NCBI RefSeq assembly: GCF_029852145.1
Contig: NC_079978.1
Location: 15,365,153-15,429,152, forward strand
Source: Microplitis mediator
Taxonomy: Eukaryota; Arthropoda; Insecta; Hymenoptera; Braconidae
Reading direction: 5' to 3'
DNA: 64,000 nucleotides
The position numbers and the translations under genes are program-made. The notes beneath the pieces are model-generated. The model was given only the letters and a program-made list of their open reading frames with translations, searched no databases and was not told the DNA's origin. This document shows, piece after piece, positions 1 to 12,399 of this stretch (its first letter is position 1; every line of letters starts with the position of its first letter).

Positions 1-603
1 TGGGTTGTTGCCGAGGAAGTCCTCCTCGATCCGGTGACGTTGGTGATTGCAAAACCGGTTAACGAGTTACTAAGGGTATCGGGTATCGCGTTAAGTAAAG
101 TTCGTAAGCCGTCGAGCTCTTGTGTTGTTGGGCCGTAGGGCTCTGGTGGTGTGATCCAACAGCTGGAGTCACCCGCTCTCACAGAGGAACCGGGCCTTCA
201 AGGATCGTCTTGTTCAGAGGAGGCATCGAGGGAGAACCTGCCTTCTGGACTGGCATCAGCGAGGGTTGGCAGTTCCGGTGAACGTTTCATCCGTCTATCC
301 ACCTAGTTTAAGCATTCCGTTCCACGACCCTTGTAACGAGTACTATTCTGAGGCTTATTTCAAGGCCACCGACTGCAACGCATACGCACTGGCGGAGGAG
401 AAGAAGTAACGTAGGAAAGGAATTATTTGGGCCGACTTATGGGGCCCATAATCTCCACCATGGTAAGTCAAAAACTTTTTTTTGCATAAAATAAAAAAAA
501 GGTCAACAACTGACGCACCTGGGGTCTATCGACACCCTAACGACGTCAACCTGGTAAATTTAAAAATATTTTGTCCCATTAATGGAAAAGCCAGAATGTA
601 ACA
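1..603 (-). repeat. LTR of an LTR retrotransposon, cut by window start
   Basis: On the minus strand this begins TGTTACATTCTGGCTT at 603 and runs off the window. Its first 165 bp or so match the start of the solo LTR at 33526-34575 nearly base for base, including the word GTTAGGGTGTCGATAG; beyond the shared GGGCCCC near 440 the two diverge. It sits inside the gag-like frame described next, breaking it. The other end and the target duplication are outside the window, so solo LTR and full element cannot be told apart. Assignment as an LTR rests on the complete homologue at 33.5 kb. Confidence 0.7.
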
Positions 604-1640
604 CACTCCAAAAGTTTTAGCTCATCGACTTTCTCTTCCAGATTTTTAAGAAGTAGTGCAATAGCAGATCCAACTGCAGTGATTGTCGTTTCCACGCATT
701 CCTAAATTTTCACAAAATGCTGGTCTCTTTTCTTGGTTACTTCTGCCAGAGCTCCCATGATCTCCAAATTTATTTCAGGAGGTTCAGTATATAGCTCTCC
801 TTATCGCGAATACATTTTAAGGAAACTCTTTTTTCTTTCATCAGAAAGACCATCTTTCATCCAAGTCTTCCAGGGTTTTCTATTTCTGCGTGAAGCTCAA
901 TTGAATTGTCCAACTTAGCATTAGGATCCTCTCCCAAAATTTCTAGTATCTCCGAGCCTAGTGACGATCTATCCTCGTGGGATTCTTCAGGTTACACTTT
1001 GATTAGAGAAACAACCGGGATTTCAAGTGCTTCGTCAAGCGAAGTATCCTGCTCTCTATTTTTATTGAATGTTAATTGCTCGTCAGATTCATGATCTATA
1101 AAAATCAAAGAAAAATTTTGACGTAAATGAAACTCTTTACACGTATTGTGAAGGTTATAGTCACTATTTATGCAATAGGTTACTACGCTTGTTTATGACT
1201 TTTTTTCAAGGAAAAAACAGTCAGAAAAAAAGTTTGGATTGAACTTGATGTATTTGCTCCTTGACTTATTGTCTAGTTGCCTTCGTTAGGCTTGCGTTAG
1301 TTGGATTGATAAGATACAAAACGGATATAAATATAAATGCTTTTTTTTTCATATTGAAAAAATTAACGAATTTTTTTATTTTTTGGATTTGCTTACTGCA
1401 TTATTAGTTGCAAGATTCTTACCTGGAGTTAAATCTTTCGATTATCCTCCCGGACTTAATTACTTGTCTGTCTAGCAAGTGACTCGACACTTTTTGTTAG
1501 GTTATCCTGTTGCGTGTGCATATTTTGCCATTTTTTATCTTCCTCGCGTTTACGTTTTCGATCACTTGACCTGGATCGTGAACGTTATCTTTTCTTGTCC
1601 TTCAACAGTGTTTTTTCTTTTTTTCAAATTTATTTAAATA
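604..1640 (-). pseudogene. gag-like protein remnant, unassigned retroelement
   Basis: Read on the minus strand, two coding stretches appear. Near 1500-1640 there is an Arg/Ser-rich start (RSRSRSSDRKRKREEDKKW). After about 350 bp of probable intron or decay, 604-1110 reads through GSEILEILGEDPNAKLD, WMKDGLSDERKKS and EINLEIMGALAEV to AVGSAIALLLKNLEEK. The order, an RS-rich head and a W..W...GL..E...LL..Y block followed by LN-EI and KRD motifs, resembles gag-like proteins that travel with DIRS-type and related invertebrate retroelements (recall of the pattern, not a search). It has at least two frameshifts and stops at 1001-1003 (TAA on minus), in the Y-S-R-stop stretch and after KI. The LTR at 603 ends it. 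Not functional. Confidence 0.4.
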
Positions 1641-2199
1641 ACAATTTTTTAATAAGCTGTTATATTCTCGATGCTGTTGTTTGGACAAAACGAAACTATA
1701 TGAGATAAGTAGGTAGTACAGAGCACCACTGACGAAGGTGGCAGCACTGAGAATTTTAAAAGTTTAAACTCTGAAAGGTGGATTCGGACATAGCTCATGC
1801 TACTACATCTGTAATCATCGAGAACAAGACGTCGTAGCATAATCATTCCGGCTCTCAAGTTAATACTAAATCGTTTCTATATTACTTAATGTACTTTCCT
1901 GATTGTGTATTGCACATTTTAAAAAGATTCATATAATTAGAATATCCGCTCAGAGAAAAATGAAGTTAATTCAACAATTATATAACAGTTATACAACGCT
2001 TGAAACGTATCCATAAAATTTCGCGAACAATCAATTAATTACAATGATATGTATCGAAACATAGCTTTTGTGACCATTCGATAGTGAAACTGACTAATTT
2101 TAAGTAATTTAGGCTAATAATGAAATTGTTAAATAATCTACAAACTTCTTAAAAACTTTAGAATTTTTTAGAAAACTTTTAAGTTCATATATATTTCGC
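1641..2199. other. AT-rich spacer, nothing recognised
   Basis: AT-rich sequence with scattered stops in all frames. I see no coding similarity, inverted repeat or tandem array here. Confidence 0.5.
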
Positions 2200-3310
2200 T
2201 TTTCTATGATCGATTACGAATTATTTCTAATTTTTTTTTGTTGTCATTTGAAAATCTTCTAAAATGTATGTTTTTTTTTTTTTTTTTTTTTTTTAAATCT
2301 TTTAACAAATTTGCACAATAGTGTACTGTGCTCGAAAATCCATCAGGCGTACGCAGTCTTAAATTAATTTGAAAATCGTTACTACTGTAATCGGTGAATA
2401 AATCCTCTAATACATCTTTTCTCATGTCATTTTGTTGCTTTGTCTGATGATCCGTGAATACATCGGGATTTATCAAAATTTCTAAAATGTTCAGTCTTGT
2501 ATAATTTTTGACGTCAATATTCTGGAATTCGGCATTTATGTTCTAGCTTATGATGAACGCCCAAGCGCATACGTACGCTCTACAATTTACTGCGTCATTC
2601 TGTTGTGGAATATCTCTTGTAGCATAAAATTTCCACTGATTGATTTGAAATTCTGAATTATTCGAATCAGTTATTGTTTGTATGAGCGGAATTATAGTTT
2701 TACAGATTACCTCCACTTCATCAGCAACATCTTCTTCAGCTTCTGCTTCTCTTTTGCGTCTTTTTGTTGATTTCATTCTCATTAAATCAAGATACACCAT
2801 AATTTTGTTTTTAAGATCACCAACCATCAGAGTCCAATGAGAATGATTTCTTACGTTAAGAGGTAGTAGCCAGCAGTCATTGTCTATTAGGTTATTTTTT
2901 TATTATCAAGTTTAATGACTCCGGCTTATTTTTGATTCAATTAACTGGCCATTAATAATGTCTCCAAAAATATCATTCTTTTTCCGTTTAAAACGTCTTC
3001 ATCCACTTGTATTGCAAGAAAAGCATTCAAAATGTTGTCGTCAGTTAAATTATTATTTTTAAGAGTATTGAAGCTGTCTTTTTTCAATTGGGAACCCCTT
3101 AACTGTGTGGTTAATCTTAATATCTGCAGTTTTCACGGTTGTTTTTCTTTTGACGATACTGACATTTTTTATGTCTTCTAATTCAAACTCGCCATTTATT
3201 GCCGTAGGCTCATTATTTTCATAATTATCATCATCAACTTCTCTAGCATTATTAATTTCTTCTGTACAAATATCACTTCCACCGTTTTATTTCAATGTCA
3301 GATGCTCATC
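2200..3310 (-). pseudogene. Ulp1-like (C48) cysteine protease remnant
   Basis: On the minus strand 2543-2870 reads the core of a Ulp1/SENP family peptidase: an HW pair (NHSHWTLMVGDLKNK) carrying the catalytic His, YLDL carrying the Asp, then DIPQQNDAV and NCRAYVCAW around the Gln and Cys. In active family members the last motif is usually DCG, here NCR, so activity is doubtful. Upstream sequence to about 3310 continues as short coding blocks (ILNAFLAIQVDEDVL, FELEDIKNVSIVKRK) separated by stops and shifts. Ulp1 domains process SUMO-like proteins in cells and also occur as passengers in several DNA transposons; the second is more likely in this repeat-rich setting, but no terminal repeats were found to prove it. 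The downstream minus frame at 2204-2476 may be its tail or unrelated. Confidence 0.55.
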
Positions 3311-5065
3311 AACATCTTTACGTTATTGATTATTTTGTTTTGTCTTAAATATATAAATTTGTTTTAGCTTTTTTTGAATCCGAAAATTCGTGAGCTCTTA
3401 ATCCTTCACGATTTTGTGAATTTGACGTGTTTTAGTATCTGAATTAAGGTTCATTTATTAGGATAAGTTTTTTTCTTTTTACTTCGGATTTCTGTCTATA
3501 AGTCGTCAATGATACAGTTCTCTCTACTACCAGCCCTTCTAACAACTCGCCCTGTCACTGAATGAATCGTGGCGCTGGCATGTTAGTTTCACAGTCATTA
3601 ATATTATTTTTAATTTTTTTATGTCAATTTTCGATGGAACTCGTACCGTCTCGTGAACTCCTAAATTTATTAATAACAATCGCCGACCACACTGGATAGT
3701 TAGGAACCATAAATTCAATATATATAGTTCAATTTCGGGAAATAATCTTTCGTTCCGGAACTATAATTCTTTTTATATTTTTCCAAATTATTATTATATA
3801 TTTTAATGTGAATCATTAAAATATAGGTGAATTATCAAAGCCCTCATAGTGAACTGTTTCGATTTCATAATCTATTTGGCATTCATCTTCACAGAACGTA
3901 TGATTACTCTCAATGTCATCTATCAGTTCATTTAATTTTTCCATGCTATGTGGTACAGCTAAAACAATTACAAATTTATAAAAAAACCTTCCAAGTTTTT
4001 TCAATGGTATCACAATACATTAAAGCAGAAATCATCAGTAATGTAATTTTGTGTTTTTTTTTTTTTGGTACAGAAAATTGTTTTTAATACATCCTGATAT
4101 TGTTATGATCATATGTGATGAACACAAAAAAATGACTGTGAATTCTTCCACTTGAGGAACGTTGCAATATATACAATTAACATAATGTATTTTCAACATA
4201 GCATCAAAAGCATGCTGCACGGATTGTAACAACGTTAAGCTGAAATCTATCTCTATTTTATCAACATTGGGAGTTCTTGATGACAACAGTTGTAATGAAT
4301 ATGGAGATGTAATAAGAAGACACTTACAGACAGAACGGATTGTACAGTACTGATTAATTCTGCTACAGGAAATCGTCGGATTCGTTCTTACATCCCTGGT
4401 AAAATTAAAGTATAGTAGTACACAGTAGCGATTATATCTGAGGGTAAAGCAATAATTGAGCCTGTCAAATCAAATTAACAAAAAACTTGTACTCTGGGTA
4501 TTAAAAGTCACGTAACGATTTAATTTATTTATTACTAATTAGTTTGTAAAAGTAAAAATTGAATTTAAGTTTAAATTTGAGTCGTTGCGCGGGCATTTCA
4601 CTATCACATCAGCGTCGAGACAGCTGTCTGCTCGCAAATTGGTGCATGCGCGCAGCGCTTGTATGTGTGTGTACATTCGGGTGCGTCATTTCGGAGCAAT
4701 ATTTTTTTTTAAGTGCATGTGGAAAAAATCATAGCTCAACAAAAAAAAAAATTTTCCTATGCTAAGCCTAGGCCCAGTCGTCATCACTGGTCGGGAGGCA
4801 CGTTATCTTGGCCACTATCCGCGACGCAGCTAGACATCTCCCGTTAAATCCACGCTCCATCACACAGACACTCCAAAACATACCCCATACACTACACGTA
4901 CTCTATCACACACTTAACTATCCGTACACATTTATACCCCATATCCTCAACTCATTCTCTACTATACTCAACTCAACACACATACTCACGTTATCTCTCT
5001 ATTGCACACAGACTTACACGTACTCCAACCCCAAACTCCATCCCCTCGGCAATGTAACGTCACCA
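3311..5065. other. Intergenic; unrecognised minus-strand ORF fragments and a CA/CT-rich stretch
   Basis: Two short minus-strand frames (3816-4013 and 4035-4286) have fairly protein-like composition, for example FSLTLLQSVQHAFDAM, but match nothing I recognise; they could be a further piece of the element carrying the Ulp1 remnant. From about 4850 to 5050 the plus strand is depleted in G and full of CACA/ACTC words, a low-complexity tract that keeps a frame open by composition. No RNA gene seen. Confidence 0.35.
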
Positions 5066-5078
5066 TATATATATATTA

Positions 5079-7558
<2,480 letters not shown>

Positions 7559-7819
7559 ACATTAATAGGTCTACCATAAAAATTTTTAGCTTACGACAAC
7601 TGAACCATAACCAGGTCTACCACAAACAACTGTACCAGTTTCAAAAACTACCCGCGTAAATCTCGACCAATCAACAATATGGTACAGTTGTTGATTGGTT
7701 GAGATTTTCGCGGATAGTTTTTGAAACTGGTATAGTTGTTGTGTGGTACAGTTGCTTTTGGTAGGCCTGGTTATGATTCAGTTGTAAGGCAGAGATTGTG
7801 ATGGTAGACCTATTAATGT
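7559..7819. mobile_element. Short inverted-repeat element (MITE-like)
   Basis: Begins ACATTAATAGGTCTACCA at 7559 and ends with its exact reverse complement at 7802-7819. The whole 261 bp folds on itself (CAACTGTACCAGTTTCAAAA answered by TTTTTGAAACTGGTATAGTT) with a short centre near 7680. No coding capacity. No convincing target duplication in the flanks. Confidence 0.75.
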
Positions 7820-7887
7820 GCCGGTATAACTGAATTATGTTATGAAGAAATAAATAATTTGAGACAATTCATAGTTTTTATTTTTTT

Positions 7888-9707
7888 TTATTGTGTCCTT
7901 CTTTTTTTTGCATCCATTATTAGTTTTACAAATTTGAATGCATTTTCATCAAAATATTTGTTATACATAGAAAAATTTAAATTAATAAATGTACGTGCCG
8001 TATTTTTGTCGAGATTTTTTAAATCAATGAGCTGTAGCACCATATTGTGCTGCAAAACTTTTTCTTTGCAAGCACTACCTCCAAGCATCTCCAAAAACAA
8101 TTAAAAATCGACGTGGCTTTGACGTTTCTGATGTTGTATGATTGCTTTCATTGCTGCTGCTGATGCCGCTATTGTTGTTGTTGTTATTGTTGCTGTTGAC
8201 GCTGTAATTGTTGCTGTAGTTGCTGCTGTTTTTATTGCTGCTACTGCTTCTGGTGCTACTACTCTTTTTGTTGCTAATTCCGCTATCGTGGCTGTTGTTT
8301 TTGTTGCTGGTGCTGGTGCTGTTGTTGTTGCTGTTGATGTTGTAATTGCTGCTGCTGGTGTTACTGCTGTTTTTGTTGCAGGTGCCGCTTTTATTGCCGT
8401 TGTTTTCGTTGCTGCTACTGTTGCTGGTGCTATTGTTGTTGTTATTGTTGTTGCTGTTGACGCGGTAATTGTTGCTGTTGATGCTGTAGTTGCTGCTGTT
8501 TTTATTGCTGCTACTGCTGTTTTTGTTACTGATTCCGCTATTGCTGCTGGTGTTTTTGGTGTGGCTGCTGCTTCTGGTGCTACTGCTGTTTTTGTTGCTG
8601 ATTCCGATATTGTTGCTGTTGTTTTTGTTGCTGTTGCTGTTGTTGTTGTTGCTGTTGCTGTAATTGTTGCTGTAGTTGCTGCTGCTTTTATTGCTTCTGC
8701 TGCTTCTGGTGCTACTGCTGTTGTTGTAGTTTCTGCTGATTTTCTGCTTGTTGTTGGTTCTGTTGTTCGTTGCTGTTGTAATTTCTGCCGCTTATGTTGC
8801 CGTTGATGCTGCCGCTTTTGCCGTTGTTGCGGTTGATGCTGTTGTTGTTCATCATCGTCGTCATCGTTGGAGTTAGCGGTAAAATCTGCGATAAGGTTCT
8901 TCAGCTTTCCGATTTTTTGATTTCGATCAACAGATTCAGAATTTGTCAAAATTTTTCTCATATTCTGGAGCTATTGATCGAAATCATCATTTTGCGAAAT
9001 GTTTTTTTGAGCCGCGAACTCTCGTTTCATCTTCTCAGCTAATTTTTGCGCACTCTCTAGTAGCGGCTGTGGATTTCTTTTCGGCTGGTTTTTTAGATGC
9101 TGCAATAAATATTACAATTTTTATTAATCGAATTAAATTAAATTTATTCAATAATTCAATAATTATTATTGATAAGTTGTCTGAAAATTCAATAGTTGAT
9201 AAAACGTATATAAGCATATCGGCAGTAAGAGTCAATAAAGTCATACTCACTGATAATGGTCTGTGATCATGTGCCATACTGCAGGAATCAACCTCTAAAT
9301 GTTGTTTTTTGGGAGACAAGCGGAGATTCATGATGACTGGACACGATCTGCAAATAAATTCAAGTGCATACTTTTTAATAAATTTCATTCAAGCTGTTAA
9401 AAAAGATGTCATTATTGACGATAAAGGTAATCTAAAAGTTGCTGTACCATCTTCTGGACTTTAATAATAAAAAGACTACTTACTTGGTATTTTCACTATT
9501 TTTCACAGTTGAGCACTGATAATAAATTTCGTTGAAAATTAAATGAGGATTAAACGCCAGGCTCTCTTTGTCTTCGAGGACGTTATACAAAGACTTACTA
9601 TTTTTTACAGACAATCTGTACTTCGTAGTATTTTCATACTGTAGCAGCGAAGTTTGAACGTCATCATATAAAGGAAATTTTTTTTTAGAATGAAATATTT
9701 CTGACAT
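7888..9707 (-). pseudogene. Unrecognised three-exon gene with Ala/Thr tract, two in-frame stops
   Basis: Exon 1 runs 9707-9484 (starts MSEIFHSKKKFPLYDDVQ) and ends at a GTAAGT donor. Exon 2 is 9347-9251, bounded by TTTGCAG and GTGAGT. Exon 3 begins at 9099 after TTTATTGCAG. The joins are in phase (224 + 97 nt = 107 codons) and the same frame continues through LESAQKLAEKMKREF. A TAG at 8973-8971 then stops it at about 149 residues, but the frame carries on: an acidic and Gln-rich stretch, about 220 residues of Ala/Thr/Val repeats, a TAA at 8103-8101, and then LFLEMLGGSACKEKV to the TAA at 7888. The last block faintly recalls the tail of insect DUF4806-type proteins; I do not claim that. It could be a recently disabled gene, a short 149-residue gene, or an allele with stops. 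Confidence 0.5.
8115..8850. repeat. GCT/GTT trinucleotide-rich tract
   Basis: Plus strand is almost entirely GTT, GCT and GTG triplets in one phase, encoding Ala/Thr/Gln-rich sequence on the minus strand and Ala/Val on the plus strand. It lies within exon 3 of the minus-strand gene remnant. The triplet phase is kept for over 600 bp, which suits expansion within a coding exon. Confidence 0.85.
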
Positions 9708-10135
9708 TTTTAAAAGAATGAAAGTAAACGAAAACACTCGAGTTAAAGAAAAACAATGAAACGATTTTGTCAATGTCACTAAACAAGTCGAGTCCAAAAA
9801 ACAAGTGCGAAGCGCGCGTTCTGACGAAATAAACATGGCCAAAAACCGGAAAAACATTATGACATTTACAACTACAACCGCCAAGATTTGAATTTTTTGA
9901 AAACCTATACATATCCTTGGACACAAATTACGATTGCATGTTGACTAAACATAAATTTAGGAGTTGATTATTAATGATGAAATATTGTGAAACTATAAAT
10001 GATTTACCAAGATTAATAATGATGACGAAGAAATAATTATGTAAACTCCTCAGCGTGCCAACCGTGTGAGATTTTTCCCGGATACTTGCAATTGATTAAA
10101 CAATTTCAATAAATGTTATTTTTATGGTTAATATT
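9708..10135. other. Upstream of the 9.7 kb gene; start of a repeat field
   Basis: 5' flank of the minus-strand gene. No clear TATA at the expected distance. Near 10050 lies the first copy of a dispersed repeat with CGTGCCAACCGTGTGAGA followed by TTTTTCCCGG. Confidence 0.4.
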
Positions 10136-11480
10136 TATAAGATGGCTCACATTAATTTATTATGAAACTAACAATTATTTAATCTGGCTATCTTCGAAGA
10201 TAAAATAATTATTTAAATCCCTCACCGTGTCAACCGTGTAAGAGTTTTCCCGGTTAGACGCAATCAATTAGATAATTGTAATTGTTCAGTCAAGACCAAA
10301 CTCGCTACCACTTGAGAACGCCGAGCCTCACCAATAGGTCGGCAGCACTATCGCTATTTGAACTTACGCGCGAAATCTTAGCCAATAAGGAAAATCTATC
10401 ATTTGAATAATTAGTTCCAACTATGAATAAAAGAGTTGCGACATGAAACGCACTCATTGGCTTAAGATCTCAACGAGCTACGTGGATTTTCTCTATTGGC
10501 TGAAATTTCGTCAGCGTCGTCTACTAATTTTCCTATTGGTCTACCGCTCTGACGTCACAAGGAAACCGATGTGTGGTTTCATATACGACGTTTTTCATCA
10601 TAATATTCACAACGTGCTCTTCTACAGTTCACCTCGTGTTCAAAACCGCATATAAAATTACAAGTATCTTTTTTCTTTGTGCTAATAAAAGTAAACCGCT
10701 CAGCAAATTACTCTCAATATTTAGTCAATAAATTAAGGCTGCTATTTATTGAGAATAAATAAATCGTGCATTCACGCGTAATTAATACGTAAAGTAATTT
10801 CCGTGAATTTAACCGCAAACAACCACGTGTTGCTTTTTATACGTGCGTATTAAGTTGCATTAGCTCTCGCGTATAATTTTAGTTGAATTCGCTAATAATA
10901 ATTATTTCTCACAATAATTGTCTGTATAAAGTGTAAATGAATAGTTAATTTATTTTCTCTAAAAAGTGTATAATTTTTAGTTGTTAAAATTACCATCACC
11001 TACACCAGATCCTCTAGTATTATTCGCTAATTTTACAGTAATGAATGGTTTTTTTTTATTATCAATTTTTATAAGATGACTAACATCAATTTATTATGAA
11101 ACTAACAATTATTTATTCTAGCTATCTTTGACGATAAAATAATTATTTCAATCTCTCACCGTGCCAACCGTGCGAGATTTTTCCCGGTTTGTTGCAATGG
11201 AATAGATATTTTTAATAAATGTCCTATAAGACTAACAATAATTTGTTTCAACTATTCTCGTTGATAAATCAATTATTCCATTTTGTCACCGTGCTAACCG
11301 TGTTAGATTTTTTGTGGCTCTTTACAGCTGGTTGAATTGTGTTTCACATAGCTTTTTTTTACTTGAGTAAATTTAAAAATTAGTTGCATCCATGTTTTAG
11401 TACTAGAAATTTTTTAATTAATTTAATATCCGTGAACTAATTATTTAAATTGGTTACTGTTCCACCTGTGTAAGATTTAA
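10046..11480 (+). repeat. Dispersed direct repeats with CACCGTGCCAACCGTG core
   Basis: A core resembling CACCGTGCCAACCGTGTGAG recurs in the same orientation near 10050, 10222, 11158, 11287 and, more decayed, 11462. The clearest long pair is 10136-10262 and 11068-11190, which share TTTATAAGATG, ATTTATTATGAAACTAACA and GATAAAATAATTATTT before the core. The repeats flank the promoter-like block at 10.3-10.7 kb. They could be the remains of LTRs or of a local tandem array; no ends were identifiable. Confidence 0.55.
10325..10660 (+). promoter_or_regulatory. Promoter-like cluster: five CCAAT boxes, CRE, TATA
   Basis: CCAAT or its complement ATTGG occurs at about 10331, 10382, 10459, 10493 and 10531, a full CRE TGACGTCA at about 10551, and a TATA-like CATATAAAA at about 10648. 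Spacing suits plus-strand initiation near 10680. No coding sequence follows within 1 kb; the short frame at 11714-11875 is unrecognised. It may drive a noncoding transcript or be the U3 part of an unrecognised LTR. Based on motif words only. Confidence 0.4.
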
Positions 11481-12399
11481 CGCTACTTTTTTAATTTTTC
11501 GGATTGTTTATTGTTTATGTGGTTTTTATTTATTTTAAAATAAAAAGTTCCTCGTGAGAAGGTCGTTTAGGACTACCGATTATTAATTAAAATCAATATC
11601 TACAACAGAGTCAAGTGTTTAGTTGATTATCATGCCTTCGATGTAAAATTTTTCCTGGCCTGTTAATTTAGTTGGGAGATCTTTTCTTTAATCTTTTGTT
11701 TTTTTTTTCTAAAATGCCGAAAATTCATTATGTAAGAAACGAGAAGATGTTATTATTAAAAACTACTTATTATAATAAACCGATTACAAGACTTTTATCA
11801 GTATCTATTGATTTTTTATCTCTGAAACGACAATTAACTTTCCAGTATTTTGATATGTCCTTCTTAGTTGCTTGAATTTAGTTATTTGTTTATTATTCAA
11901 AACCCTTCTTAATTTCAAAAATACCGCTTGCGAAGGAATACAAGTTAGTTTCACGCTTGCGCCGTGGAATTAAATTTTTCGGTGGAAGTAGTCCAAGTAG
12001 TGGGGAGCTCGTCGGGTGCTAAGATCGAAAAGGGAAAGCTTTCAGTAGTCCGACTATATGCGCGCACTTTGATGTAAAGTGTATCAAGGAAATCAACCAA
12101 GACGTCATGTCGTTTACTTCGCCTAAAAGACTTATGACTTTCGAATATTATTTCTGATACTAAATAAGAACAAGAGAGTTTAAAAACTCTTACAGAGAGC
12201 AAACAAACAAATAAATAAACAACTCTCCCCAAATGAGACGTCGGGGCTAGAGAAAAATGCACTTGAGGTGCGTGTGTGCGTGTGCATGCGCACATATATA
12301 TATTATTAACAAATGAACAATGTTCATATAAAGATTGGCGTTTTCGGACATAAAGAATTCCTTAAAAAGATACTTTATCTGGTTAATAAAGTGAAGTGT
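11481..12399. other. AT-rich spacer
   Basis: No recognised gene. A minus-strand frame at 11951-12295 opens by composition and ends in a short TA/GT repeat near 12290. The LINE 5' region begins at about 12400. Confidence 0.4.

Noticed and set aside
8138..8806. Plus-strand 222-codon Ala/Val-rich frame
   Set aside because: It is the antisense of the trinucleotide tract in the minus-strand gene; triplet repeats keep several frames open.
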